Of a stretch of DNA of 64,000 nucleotides, positions 1 to 12,671 are shown in pieces; position 1 is the first letter of the stretch, and each line of letters starts with the position of its first letter. This DNA is from Lepiota brunneoincarnata (Eukaryota; Basidiomycota; Agaricomycetes; Agaricales; Agaricaceae). The stretch lies in NCBI GenBank assembly GCA_023014365.1, contig JAEBUN010000048.1, forward strand, positions 186,001-250,000, given 5' to 3'. The notes under the pieces are model-generated. The model made no database searches. It was not told the DNA's origin and saw only the letters and a list, made by a program, of their open reading frames with translations. The position numbers and the translations under genes were made by a program.

Positions 1-3000
1 TTTCGACAACAACAGTTGTTTTACCCGTTCCTGATCACCAATTTTCAATGTCGGATCAAAGTGTCCAGCACATGATCTCACCTGGTGGTCCCCATATCAA
101 ACTAAGGCTTTTGAGTGTCGGAGAGATCACAGCGGTCCTTTGGCTCTCGTTTAGGTGGTCACCAAACTGAAAGTCTACGCCGGATTCTTGGTCTTGGTCA
201 TAGTCAGCGGCTTCAACCACACTTCCAGTTATGACCGAATAGAATGCACAACATTGCTCTTTTTCGGTCAACAGCCTCAGCAAAGCGTCCATCATTGCCT
301 TTGCGGTAGCTAGAGGTGTCCCATATGAGTCGGAGAATACTGTAACAAAAAGGAACTTACCAATGCTGCCGGCGGTGTATAGACTCCAGTCCATAAGCTC
401 CATTTCCGGTGGGGGTGGATGTAACAACTGAATCTGTAGTTCGCCCTTCCCTGCTTGTACGACCAAACCATCTAAACAGGTATTGAAATCCACCTATTCT
501 CCGCCCTGCTCGAGGCCTCCAAGCGCACATGTGAGTGCAACCTTGCGTTGGATCTGGCATCAACTCGAATGGTTGATTTTACCGTCAGTGATTCAGCCGC
601 GGTTCGAGTGAGACGGGTGTGCATAGGAGGTGTTTTCTGCCTTCGCGGCCGGCCATCCTTATTACAAGGGCATTCATCTGCGGCTTCTTCTGCGGTATCA
701 AATGCGATCGCGAGTGCATGTTTGTATCCATACTTCAAGGCTATATCCTCTTCTCCTTCCATACGACAATCATTAAGGACAAGCAGGACTTCCTGAACCA
801 GTTGTTGAGAACGGATAGATAGCGCTGCAAGGGACAGAAGCTCAAAGTAATCTGATAGTCCAAGAGTGCGGATGTTGCCAGAAACTTTCTCCAGCCCGAC
901 AAGGACTGCAATTCTGAGTTCATTTGCGGAACGTACGAGCGCCCGGATGATCGGATACCCAAGGCCCTCGAGTACAGAGCCTTGAAGGGTGCGTGAGTCT
1001 GGATCTGGAGGAAAGCATTTGAGCAGAACAAAAACCAGAGGGGGGTGGCGGTCTATCCAGGTGATAACCACATCCTCAGGGAAAGGGTCTCTCGTGAGAA
1101 GATATCGGAAGGCGAAGAACAGCTCATCATCTGCATGGTACTCCAACGACACTTTCAAAACCAACTCCAAATCCTCCATCGTGTGGCTATCCAGAGATGA
1201 TGACATGGATGCTTGTGTTGGTTTCAGGGGAGCGGAAGGATCATAGTGTTTTGGGAAGAATACGGAATGCAGCCAGTCAGGGTGGCTATCCCAGTCGAGC
1301 TCTCTGATATCATTTAGTCGGTAAGGAGTCGCTTGTCGCTTGAAACGAGGAACAAATTCCTCCGTCGGAACGCTGTGCGACACGGCTCAACTCGGTTCCG
1401 TGCATAGGGAAGGCACTCATCAACACTCACTGTTCAAACCATAGATCAAAGAGCTGGTGGGCAACCCGATCCCGATTTGAAACCACATGTATCTCAATCG
1501 CTTGAACAGGATTCCGATTAACCCTTCCCACTTGCTGGAGACGAATAAGTTGAGAAGAATTTATAACGTTAATCGCACCTACCCGTTGGACAGTACTTGA
1601 AATCTTCTGTAGCGCGATACTAATGGATACCTCGGATCCAACGCTCGGGCGGTTCACAAAAACAAACGTATCCCCTCTATGCTTGTTGTATAGCTGAAAC
1701 AAGTAATCATTGCAATGCAGGCGGTAGCCGGGCGTGCAGGGACGGAGAGTAGCAATGGTCGCTGACGACTGGGGCAAGAATGAACAGACGACGACGTTTT
1801 CGCTCACTTGTGGATCGTCATCCCAGGGGATTTCGCCCCGCATGAAGATACCGACCGCAAACCGACCCTCTGTCTTGATAATGAAACCAACAATTCATTC
1901 CTCGCAGAAAAAGAGACATTTATAGTCAGACTTACCTGAATTACAATCAGCTTCCTCGTATATTCCTGCACCCCCCGCCTTAGATACTCAAAAAAAGTCG
2001 ACATGCTATTGATGCGTGACGAGAAAAGTCGCTGGATTGAGAATGGCCGATCAAGCGCCCGTTGGTATAAGTCCTCTTTTGTCAGGATATCTGACCGGAA
2101 CAAAGAGTTCCAGATGTATGCGTTGCCTTCGATACCAAGGTCCAGTACGCTGCTAACTGCGTACTTTTCTTGGGTGCTAAGTGCGGAGACGTCGATGTGT
2201 GTCAGTAGGCTCTGGATATTTGAGACGGAGTGCGTCTTCCATAGGCGATAAGCAAGATTGAATAGTTCGTATTATGATGTGGCATGCTGTTGACTTCGCA
2301 GGAGGTTGAGTGCGAGGGCTTCTGCCGTCTCTCCATCCACCCCTGATAATCGTGTCCTCGGAGGTTGTTGCCACTCCGAAGGACTCAACGAAACGGATTG
2401 CCTGTTCCTCGAGGAGGTCGATGATGAATGGTGTGGTTGGCTCTGGAGGCGTTGTGAGCCGATCAGGAATTCTGATACTGGCGCCATCAACGGATTGTGA
2501 GTGCAGAGCGTTTAATTCTTGACACTCTGTGCATAAGGCACCCTCTGGACTGCTACGCGCCCATTTCGCATGGAGGGCCGAGACGCGAGCCACGCCAGAG
2601 CTACATGAATTTTCTGAGCGCCTTCAAAATCACATGTTATTGAATTAAGTAGACTAACGCGTTATAGGTTGCGAAGTGCTTTGCTAGGTCAAGTCTGGTG
2701 ATATGTTTGCTCACTTGTTCCTTGTTTCCTGGATAATCATACGACTAGAAAAAACTGTCAGTCCGCAAGGGTGAGGCTTCGACTCGTCGTACCTCGGCCA
2801 CTTTGGCAGGAACCAGGTCAGGGTCCCAACAAACGAAGTACTCATCACCTGGTTTTGGTCTACACATATACTCTATCAAGATAGGAGCGACGTACCGTCC
2901 AGATCGCCACCACTACTCATTGACGGGGCGGCGCGGTGGCCAGGCCGAGCAACAGACGCAAAGACTACACAATCAACGAGGTGCGAAAGCTTTTCATGGT

Positions 3001-4480
3001 GAACTGCACGGAGTTTCAAGATATCCCCTAGCGAAATCAAATTAATGCAGAGGATAATATAGCAAATCTAGGTGAAGTACCGGGATGAAGACAAGGATTT
3101 CTCACGATAATGACATCTCCGTGTATCGGGGTAGCCTCTCCCTTGCGACCGGTCAGGATGCGAATATAGACTTGCCCTTCCTTCAGAACCTGGAAGGGAT
3201 CGCACACACCGAAGAGCCGGCGCGATTTGTGAATCATCATTCGTGACTTGAACTTTCCATTCTCTTGATTTCGAAGACTAGCGATCTCGGATGACTGAAG
3301 ACGCCTGATATTATTCTGTACCTCTCGATCGTCTAGGCCCTTCAGTAGTACTGTTTCCACCCGGGCAAAGTCTCCCAGACAGCTGAGTAGATCGATCGCA
3401 GTGATGTAATCCTCTGAAGCTTGCTGAACCCAAGTGAAATATTCCTGCTGTTTGGCAAGAATTCTTTCGTCGGATACTCCGAGACTAGAGAGGAGGGTTA
3501 TGATGTCGTTGTTGAGTCTGCCAAAGGTGAATGGCTTGGAGTAGTTCACGACCGAAAAAGTGATGTCTTCAATGGTTGTGAACTTCTTCATGCTCTTCTG
3601 GAACGCTGCCAAATATTGTTTTTCTGCATCCAGCTGCGGATGGAGCATCAAGACACCCTTGTACCCGAGATATCTGCTCGAAGTAAAGGCTTGATCATGC
3701 TTAAACCCGAGAGAACGTACCGGATCTGGTAAACGCATGGTGTATAGCGGGTATTCCGAAATATAATCCGCTTCGACTTGCTCAATTGAACGGCCAATCG
3801 GCGAGATATCAACCCACAACCGTCAGAGAACATTTCATCATCTGCTTTGATATCTGGTATATCGGTGATGTGCTTTGGGTCGAGTCGCCAATCAATCTGT
3901 GCTTCTGAAAAGAGCAATCCGATTCGCTTGGCACCTGAACGTAGGTCCAGCCATGCTTCAATCGTCGGAAAAAGAATGAACACACGCTTCGAGACATTCA
4001 TGATCTTTCCAAAGTCGCCCATGACATAGATCCTCTCGTCAAGCTCCTCGTCTCGCCGTGCCTCCCGCAAAAAGCACGAACGCCCCCGCTGATACAATAT
4101 CAAAGCCAATAATAATGAAAGAGGCGAAAAATACGAACTAATTGGCTGTTGCTGTGATGATAAAAGCGATACTGAACTCTGTTCAGGTAAAGCCCCTTGG
4201 TCAGAAAACGAAGAATATAGTCTGAAGTCTCTCGCAGAGTCGTATCCGGAAGTCTGAAGTTTCCGAATGAGACCAAGACAAACTTGGACGGGTTGTCAGC
4301 GTTCAGAATTCGGTTGGGAGGGAGCCGTTGCATTGTGAGAGAAATTGCATCTTTGCTGAAGATAATCAGCTTTCCGATGATAGCATTGGATCTTGGAGGT
4401 CTCAAATGCTGCTCTGGGACCTCAAAGACCCAGCTATCTTCGTCTTTCGTTGGATTTGCGCGGAGGATGTGAGGCCTCAT
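1..4480 (-). CDS. RNA-dependent RNA polymerase (QDE-1/RDR family) fused to an SF1 helicase domain; 3' end beyond the window
   Basis: Cellular RdRP of RNA silencing: it copies single-stranded RNA into dsRNA for Dicer. I joined exons by GT-AG introns of 47-62 nt, e.g. 4089-4138, 3935-3985, 3674-3720, 3028-3080, 2849-2895, 2745-2792, 1874-1935, 1535-1582 and 1373-1430. Visible motifs are HSNSQLR, GDFGKIMNV, SDGCGLIS, GYKGVLMLHPQ, NPCLHPGD and the catalytic GGDLDGDEYF loop (an intron cuts the second Gly codon). The conserved fungal C-terminal arm follows (RGEIPWDDDP, SNRDRVAHQLFDLWFEH). Past about 580 the chain continues through a proposed intron 494-582 into a helicase segment: LNESQR, then GPPGTGKTT with its Walker A split by intron 31-81. 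S. pombe and Neurospora RdRPs work with a separate SF1 helicase (Hrr1/SAD-3). The protein starts close to the polymerase core, so the usual long N-terminal arm is missing. The join near 2600-2660 does not splice in frame with canonical sites. Confidence 0.88.
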
Positions 4481-4630
4481 GATGGCGATTGATCAACAAG
4501 GAAGGATGCCTATATATGCCGACCAGGGAAACTTGGCGGGTGTGAACGAACCACGGATCTTCTCGGAGTTAGGCGGTGGAAGATTATAAATGTGTTGCAT
4601 AGGGTTAAGAAGCATATACCCTCTACAGCA
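4481..4630. promoter_or_regulatory. Short divergent promoter between the RdRP and the AAA_28 gene
   Basis: 150 bp separate the two start codons (4480 minus, 4631 plus). A TATATAT stretch at 4511-4517 lies about 30 bp upstream of the RdRP start on the minus strand. No other motif stands out. Confidence 0.4.
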
Positions 4631-5250
4631 ATGCCTCAGAGGTCCGTATATATCGTTGGGCCCTCAGTGAGTAGGCTTCTTTTGCCCGAGTGACATTCAC
4701 CTCAATTCTCCCGCAGTCCACCGGGAAAACGACACTTTGCATGGCCTTAGCAAAGCGGATGGGCTTAGAAGAAGGCCAGGTAGTGTCCGAGATAGCGCGG
4801 AGTGTCATGCGGACTCGTGGTTTCACCAGGAAGGACCTAGGTCGCCTCGAAATGCAAGAGGCAATACTAGATGCGATCCTGGAGAAACACGAGAAGGACT
4901 CCACAGGACCACCTATGATTCACGACAGATCAGCAATAGACCCCATTGTCTATGCTGCGCTTACAGCAAAGAACGTCGACGAAGCAGCGCTGCGGAAAGG
5001 ATATTTGATGAGTACAGGAAGATTCCAGTCTGCTTTGGCAGGGTACCGTCAATCTGTAGTCGTTCTCTTGAAACCCGTGAGAGAATGGGTTGTGGATGAT
5101 GGTGTCCGTTCCATAGAAGACATGGATCGATGCCATGAGATGTTCCGGACAATTCTGAGGGAATGTGGAATCTGGTATCGTGAGATTGGGATGGAAATGG
5201 GATTCTTAGAAGAGCGCGTAGGCTGGGTGCTGGGGTTGTGTAATGGATGA
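4631..5250 (+). CDS. Small P-loop ATPase/kinase-like protein (AAA_28 type)
   Basis: Two exons, 4631-4666 and 4717-5250, joined over a 50-nt intron (gtgagt...cgcag), give 189 residues. The splice restores the P-loop GPSSTGKTT at residues 10-18; without it the downstream frame lacks the glycine-rich start. A second conserved-looking segment, IHDRSAIDPIVYAAL, resembles the substrate/Asp region of AAA_28 and NadR-like kinases, and the C-terminal half is a helical stretch ending GWVLGLCNG. Many fungi have one such cytosolic protein; its substrate is not known to me. It is divergently arranged with the RdRP over 150 bp. Identification as AAA_28 rests on the P-loop and overall size; another nucleoside-kinase-like P-loop family is possible. 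Confidence 0.75.
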
Positions 5251-7332
5251 CTGGAGCATGGAAGATGAGCCATCATTACATCGTCCTCGTCTCCTAGCCA
5301 AACACAGTTTCGAAAATGGGCGAAGGACTTTAAAGTCGCTGGGGCGGGAAGAAAATACACGGATGTTCTGTAGTTAAACATTTATATCTTTTTCAAACAA
5401 TGGAGAGGAAAATTTGATCCGAAATCAGCCTGCCACATGAATTCGAGTATGCATGGTGGACTCACCACTAAGTCCCCAACTCCATCCAAGTCGCCACCAA
5501 CCTTGACACTGCCGTCACTATCCTTATCTCACTTCCCAGTCCTAACCTCGACAGTAGCCCTGAGGTTGTCCCTCATTGCACATATGACCTCTGTCCCGGT
5601 CTGATGAATGGGCATGGCCAGGCGTGGAAGCGCTGATATACTCTCAGTTCAGCAGGATCCACCCAAATATTTTATCTAATGAGTGTCTCTCCTGCGATCC
5701 CTTTCCCTACTCCGGCATCGGTGGGCATCTTGAGCTGTCCGGTGTTCCCGGTGTTCCCATCGTTCTGAATCGCCTTCATTGCCCGAACCCGGTAGTGCGA
5801 CCGCAGATGGTCCACGGCACTTCAACCCTCCTTTTCGACGAATGACACGACCCCAATCCTAGATGCAACAAGCTGAAAACAATTGCTTCTTACGTCGTTC
5901 TGCTCCCCCATACGGGTATCCCGAAACTGGCTATCAGGCACTCATGAATTCGAACTTTTATGCAATGGGTGGTCGGGTTCGGACTGAACTGAACTAGTGT
6001 ACAATACGCTTGCCCTCTTGCACATCCGTATATTCTCAGTCTCGTGAATTGAGTTATGATTAACGCGTTGACTGCCTACAGCCTGTCCGAAAGCCAATGG
6101 TTGAACAAGGCACCACGCCTGGACAGGTGATTTCGAGTAGTTGGTATAGGTCATGGACAAAACTGACTGGAAGAACCTCGTCGGTTTTTTGATGAATTCG
6201 TTTAGTCAGATTTACAAAAAGGTTCTCCTTCAGTGGACGAAATCACAATATAAATCCGTACGCGACTTCCTCACTCTCGCCTTATCAACCTACATACCCA
6301 ATTCAGGGACAAGGCCTTCGATTTTCTCACCGCCTGATCTTAATGGCGTTGACGTGGAGGCGGCATTGTGGAGGCGGCATCGTGGTCGTCGCATGTGTGT
6401 AGGGAGCGGTGAAGAAAAGCACTGGCCGACGTAGCGGCATTACCTTCGTCCTGGGAGATGATATGGGAATTGCCTTTGCCTTGGCTGTATTCTAATTGGT
6501 GAGTTCTGTCGGTGGTCATCATCCCGACAGAACAACTGATGAATGTCCGGGGCGTTCGTACTGCGCAGTGGATATTATCCCTCAAACTGCAGCGGCAGAA
6601 TCTTGCTATATATCACACTGGAGCTCGGCAAAAATGTGATTGTGGGTTGAACTAACTCATTGCGCATTCATCTCTTGGCGATCTTTGGCGCAAAGAAGTC
6701 GACAGTTGAGAACACAGTCAAACTCGTTCTGATCAATTGTCACCAACACCTTCACCACCGAGTGACCACCAGCACTGCCACGGCCGACTCGTTTTCACTT
6801 ACATGTTTCCTTCTCCAATGCCCTCCATTTTCAACGAGAGGGATTGCGGTTTCCCCTCCATTCAGCATTCTCCCTAGATAGTCTACGATACATCTTCAGC
6901 CTTATCATAACTCGCATCCTTTGCCTTGCGGTCTCTAACCCACGGAAAGTACCCAGGGCTTGGTTCATATCCTCAACCTTTGGTTATACCCCAGTCACCA
7001 CAAGCGAGTTTATTTCCATTCCTTTGGTTTTTGCTAACCAGAATAATCGTCCTCACGTAGCCCTGCGAACTTCGATCCTTGGAATTCATTTCTGTCATCC
7101 CTCCCTCGTCATGCTCTTTGAACAAGGCAATAGCTAGATGTTCGAAGAGATAGTATCAGGGATTCATGATGTCCGTCGATATGCCGATGTCGACAAGTGT
7201 GTCACGCCCTTTCCGTGATTGTTCCTTTCCCACACCCGTTGCCGAGTTGGTGGAATTCGACGCTTCGAGCGCCGGGCTTTTGGCGCGACCCTCTATGTGT
7301 CCCACTCTCATCTATTAACCACCACTTCAGCC
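5251..7332. other. Intergenic, no gene recognised
   Basis: About 2.1 kb with only short ORFs on both strands, none resembling a known family or supported by plausible splice sites. The right part (from about 6600) is pyrimidine-rich and probably holds the promoter and 5' UTR of the NACHT gene. I see no RNA gene or repeat here. Confidence 0.4.
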
Positions 7333-9633
7333 ATGTCTATCTTTCCTAATGCTCAGAACTTCCAAATATTTGGCGGCGAGTTTTACAGTCACCAGAACTA
7401 TTACGGTCAACCTGGTATGTATTTCTACGACCGTTTTTGACTGGCGCGGGGCTGATACCGCATGTAGGCATCGACACCCTCCTCGAAGCCTCCACTCCAG
7501 AGGCAGCCGTGGAGTCCGAAGAAGTATACCGACGTACTCGTTGTCCTGGTACTCGCGAGCAGTATATTGCCGACATCACCAACTGGGCTACCTCTCCCTC
7601 CAACGTTACGCCAATTTTCTGGATGGGAGGACCGGCCGGCGTTGGCAAATCTTCTATTGCCACCACTTGCGCACAAAGTTTACAGACCTCTGGCCATCTC
7701 GGCGCAGCCTTCTTCTTTTCCCTGAACGGACGCCGCAATGACCACACTCGCTTCTTCCCCACACTCGCTTATCAACTTTCGACCGTCCTTCCCCACTATC
7801 ACGATATACTCAACAAGAAAATCTCCTATAACAAAAACATTGTCAAGACAGCAATGCCTTCGCAATTTCGGGCGCTCATTGTTGAGCCACTGCAGGAGCT
7901 TGAGCGGCAGGGGATACAAGTTAAGACGAAGTTGATCTTCGTCGATGGTCTGGACGAGTGCAGGAGCAAGGACGCGCAGGTCGAAATCATTGAGCTCATC
8001 GCTGCATCTGTCCGGGCTAGGTCTACGCCATTTCGCTGGGCCGTATTCAGCCGTGAAGAGCCCTGCATTGTCGCTGCCTTTCATGAGGCTAGCATATCCC
8101 CACATTGTTGGTTCATCCATCTCCCCATTTCACGGGGAATCAACGGGGAAATTGAACTCTACCTCCGCGATGGGTTTAAGCATTTACTTAAGCGGCGTGG
8201 TCTCCTTAACCTAGTTACCTCGTGGCCGACCGACGAGGATATTGGAAAACTCGTCACTGCTGCCGCAGGTTTATTCGCCCACCCTGCAACGGTCCTTCGA
8301 TTCATTGACGATCACTCGTACTTGGGGTTCGAGGAAGCGTTACAAATTGTCCTCAGCGCTGTCCTCCTCCAGCCCGGTAACCGGCAGACAACGTCGCCAT
8401 TTACCGGTCTTGACGCGTTGTATTTGCTCATTATGCAACAAATTCCACACGACATCCTACCATCTGCACAGCTTCTCTTATCTCATCTAACCATGGCCGC
8501 CGGCTTTCAGGAATCAGGGAGTTGGTTTGTGGGTTTGATCTGCAATCAACTCGATTTCTCAGCGACCCTGTTTACAGGAATATATCATCAACTACATGCT
8601 GTCGTCTCTGTACAGGGGATGGATTCTCTTTCACCCAACAAAGAGAGTAACATTACACGTCTGGATATTGACCGATTCTTACTCGGGGCTAGTCCCTCGC
8701 TACGACATCGGCTCATAATGAGCATCCACGGCAATATCAATTTCTACCATAAATCATTTTATGACTTCCTCGTTGATCCTGCTCGCTCAAACACTTTCTG
8801 TGTGACCACTCCGGCCGTGCGCGAGAGACTCTTCAATCGCTTTCTTCAACAACACCTCCATTTTGCCAAAGGCTATGTCGTCGAAGACTCAAGTAAGTTG
8901 CTCCGTTCTGGTGCCAGGTCCAATATTCAATCCGCATACTTTAGAGCTTGTCTTTGCGCCAGGTTTGGCAACTCCTTCCGCCTTGCTCTCTTGGCCTCGA
9001 GGCATTGAATCCGTGGATTCCTATCTCAAGCTCATGGCCTTTCGGTTCATCTCGGATGACTTGTCTCATGATCATCCGAGGTTAAGTCAATTTCTGAGGG
9101 ATGTATCCCATGGTTCTTTGCGAAAGCTGGTGGAGCTTGATTATCGCAAGTATCTGACTGCGAGAATAATGGCGCACGGTAGTAGACGGCGGACGGGTCT
9201 CGATACTGTTGGCCTTGCCCAAGCTGGGATTTCTAAAATCATCGACAACTCAGAGTTTGTTCAACTTGATTACTATGATGATTTTGAGCCAGCGGTGTTC
9301 CTCGCAGTAAGTACATGTCTGATGAGGTATTTGACCCCACCCTCACCCGCACCCCAATAGATGGTCAAGAAACTCGAAAAGCTGGGGATCATCAAAGCAT
9401 TTCATCCACGTATTCCCTCGGCTCTCGCTTCTGTGTATAACCCCTTCTCTCAACGCAAAAAGCACGGTAGAAATTATGGGCAGTATGAACTTGGCCGCGG
9501 CGATCGGTCAGTGGTTTGGTACTGGGAGTTTGACACTGAAAAGCAGTATTTCCACGAGTTTCGGACGGTAAATTATGTGGAGGCAATGGCGTTGTATAAG
9601 GCAAAAAAATTCGAGCTGTGGGACTCGTCTTAG
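7333..9633 (+). CDS. NACHT-domain STAND NTPase (NLR-like)
   Basis: Four exons (7333-7414, 7468-8892, 8945-9306, 9361-9633) separated by 52-54 nt introns with clean GT-AG ends encode about 713 residues. The N-terminus MSIFPNAQNFQIFGG is the short leader common on basidiomycete NACHT proteins. It is followed by a helical linker, the Walker A motif GGPAGVGKSS near residue 82 and Walker B KLIFVDGLDEC. The remainder has the winged-helix-like and helical region ending in NFYHKSFYDFLVDPARS, typical of this family, plus a C-terminal helical extension. No ankyrin, WD40 or TPR repeats are visible, so the sensor domain is absent or unrecognised. By analogy with other fungal NLR-like proteins it may act in non-self recognition or regulated cell death; that is family knowledge, not shown here. 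Confidence 0.85.
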
Positions 9634-9990
9634 TTTTGGGTGGTGTCGTTAAGCCGATTCCTGAACTGTAGATCTAAAGTTGTCTCTGAAGTGCTTTGGT
9701 CTGGTACACAGATATATAGCAAACTCCGTCCTAGTTCTCTTACGCATCCCTTTCCGGGTTGCTACCAGTGCACGCAATCTGATAAAACCTTTGTCGTTGG
9801 CATCTGCCCGCCCATGGTTTGATCTGTGCAGGGTGGAACGACCGAGGCAACTTCACTAATTTTATCCAGGAGTACATCAAGGTACAATATAATTGCCAGA
9901 TCTATACACCCGGTCGTTTTACAGGTCACCGCACATCTCACATTACGGCATCCAGTCTAAGCTGGCCAGGAAGCAGATCCGTACGTTTAT
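9634..9990. other. Convergent intergenic gap
   Basis: About 350 bp between the 3' ends of the NACHT and EZH2-like genes. It presumably holds both 3' UTRs. No motif seen. Confidence 0.4.
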
Positions 9991-12671
9991 CTAGAGCCCG
10001 AGGGCGCGCGGGGACTTCTTTTTCGTTCGCCTCTGTCGATTTGGATGAAGGGAGAGAATATGTGGATGTTCAGATGTCGGGAATTCTTGAAATTCTGTAT
10101 TTTCACATTGAGGCTGTTGGGATTTATGTTGGTGGAAGAATTCAGCGCCGTAGTCGAGAAAGAGTTCCGCTCCTGGTTCGATGTCCTTTGCTGTACGCGA
10201 TTCACCACCACCACACCGAGAGGAGGTGTAAGTATGGGTGTTGGCTGAGGGAGGGAGACGGGAGACGAACTTGCAAGGATACCGATACGGTGTTCGCCGT
10301 TCACGAGTCGGACTGTTTGGGAGGAGAAAGGGGGAGAACGGTAAGCATCGTATTCGGGAGTTTGTGAAGAACAAAAAATTCACGAACCAAAAGCGCGTAC
10401 GTTGGCTTGATCCTCCGATGCGTGGTTGATGTATCTTGCTTCATTACCTACAATGCCAGCGTCAATGGAGAGTATTGAATCCAGCTTGAACATATATTGT
10501 CGACTGATGTGTGCAGCTACGGGGCTGCAGATGTGATGGGTGAGAGTTGGGTTGTATACTTGAGCCGGGAGTAAAACGTACTCGCGGGATTTGGTCGTGT
10601 CTTCATAAATGACATCCCCGACGTACTCTGGTTATGTATGAAATTTGAACCCTGGTTAAAACCGTGCGAGGTTGGGGTGAAAGGGGGGAGAACCTGTGAT
10701 GAGATCGCCTTCATGTGCCTTTTCGATTAGGTAGTAACCTAGGCCCCATTTACTCCTGTATACCACTCCGCTCTAGAGTGTGGTGATGTGGGTATCTCAC
10801 AAAGAGTAGCGAAAGGGGCTAAAGAGGCACCTTACGGTGAAGGTGTTGGAGAGATGCGTTGTTGCATATGGGGGAATTTGGATCTGGAGGGTTTGTTAAG
10901 CATCGTGTCAAGGTATGTGGCATAGGCTCTGACCTCTATAGGATTGGGGGAGAGTTCATGAGCTTGTGTTCAGAAATGGAGAAGTTGGGATACGTACCTC
11001 GCTTCGCATTTGAGACATAAATCTGGATCACATTCTCTATTTGCGCGGTAGCAAGGGCACCGGTCTGTTGAACACGTTTTGTTGCTCCGGGATTTGGAAC
11101 ATGTACACCCACGCCACTTCCGAATGCCTAGATACAGAAGAGCAGTAGTTAAGAAGAATTACGGGAGTGCGGTACGGTCGGGTTGAGACCAACATTTGAA
11201 GCATTTGCAAGCACCAATACAGTGTGCACTGTTCGCGGCACAGGGACATGACGTAGCCGCATCGCAAGGGCCTGAGTGGCTACAAGGGTAATTTCTGCAT
11301 GTGTGGAGAGAGTTATGGGTTGTCAAATGAAGGGGTTTGGTATGGCGTACGGAGTGAATTGGTCAGAGTCGAAGTCTGGCTTGTGTGAGAACCGGGGGGT
11401 AGAGAACAGGGAGTATCGAACGGACCTTCGAATTTGGGCTTGCAAGAGCTTGGTTTTGGTTCTGGGGGAGCTGATTGGGACGCAAACCATTGGTCGCGGT
11501 AGTTGGCAACCTGGGAAGGATTATGAGATGAGGTGTTTTAGCATAGGAGTCCCGGAACGCTTACCTCGTTGCAGGGCTTTCTGATTATAACTGCCAGGTC
11601 GCACGGGATAGAGTCGGGTGCGTATTTGAGTGTAGTGAGAAGTAGGTCGCGGTCGATGTCTGTCCAATGGGAGAGCTGAAGTGACCAAAGAGTCGTACGG
11701 TTTATAGATAAGAGACCAAAGTAAAGGACACACAGGCTTGTGAGGATTAGAGAGGAGAAAACAGTATGTGCTACATTGTTTTTCCGCAGAGTTATACAGG
11801 GACTCGTTGGAAAGAGTAGGGGATATAGGAGGCGGTAATGGAAGTTCGCCGGCTAAAGTGATTGTTGAGAACCGAGGGAAAGAGCGGGTAGAAGGTACGA
11901 CGCACTGTGTATAGCGCAGTAGCTGTGGAGGCAACTACGGTTTGTGCAGAAGTATTGCATGAGGTTGTCAAGGATTTGTTGAGGTCGTGCGTCGGTATAG
12001 TGGGGGAGATAGGGAACTGTTGAGGCGTGGAGGGGTTCTTCTGGAGGCCATTTAAGGTATTCTCTGGGATAAGGAAATCAGAGTACGAATATAAGAGAGG
12101 ATCACTGGTGTACCTTCTTCGACCGCCTAGCTGAGTACAGATAGTGTGGAGGATTTCTGCGGGTATGACGCCTGCTTCGGAAATGCCTTGCAATGTCAAC
12201 TGATGGTCTCGAAGGAGGATCTTGACTGTTTGGACACATATAGCTTCTACTGTGGGTGCGACGCCTGAGGATGAGGGATCTATGTTGGTTCATCGACTTA
12301 CGGTCCGGGTCCGACATGTTATTAGAAGCAAAATGATGGTAGTGAAGGGTCTGGGAGTAGTGGTCGAATGTGGGGTCGTCTGAGTAGGGTATGAAAGGCA
12401 TGTAGTCGGAGTCATCCCCAATCATGATGTTGCGGGTGGTGGGTGCGCAGGAGGCGTAAGGGGGGTGTGGCTGCGTGGAGTCGACTTTGAGGGGAATTGG
12501 GGAGAGTGTGAATGAGGTTTCTGGCTCATCTGGGTCACCAAAGGGCTGGATATTATCCGCGTCTGTGTGTTTTCTAGCAAGAGAACTGAGAGTCGCTCGG
12601 TTGTGAGCCTGAGTTGATTTATAAAAGTGATTCCAGCACTCCTCGAAGACATGGAGAACGAGAGAGTCCAT
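9991..12671 (-). CDS. EZH2/KMT6-like histone H3K27 methyltransferase (CXC + SET)
   Basis: Catalytic subunit candidate for PRC2, which methylates H3 lysine 27 in facultative heterochromatin. The gene is cut by many short introns; reading through them gives, in order: N-terminus [13 protein letters not shown]; the block [19 protein letters not shown]; a pre-CXC segment with [15 protein letters not shown]; then [10 protein letters not shown]. The cysteine-rich CXC follows ([50 protein letters not shown]). Last is a C-terminal SET domain ([70 protein letters not shown]). CXC directly before SET distinguishes the EZH family from SUV39 and SET1. The pseudoknot motif reads NHA where NHS is usual. 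Not every SET exon boundary could be fixed (10400-10930). A start 15 codons upstream (12716) is possible. Confidence 0.88.
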
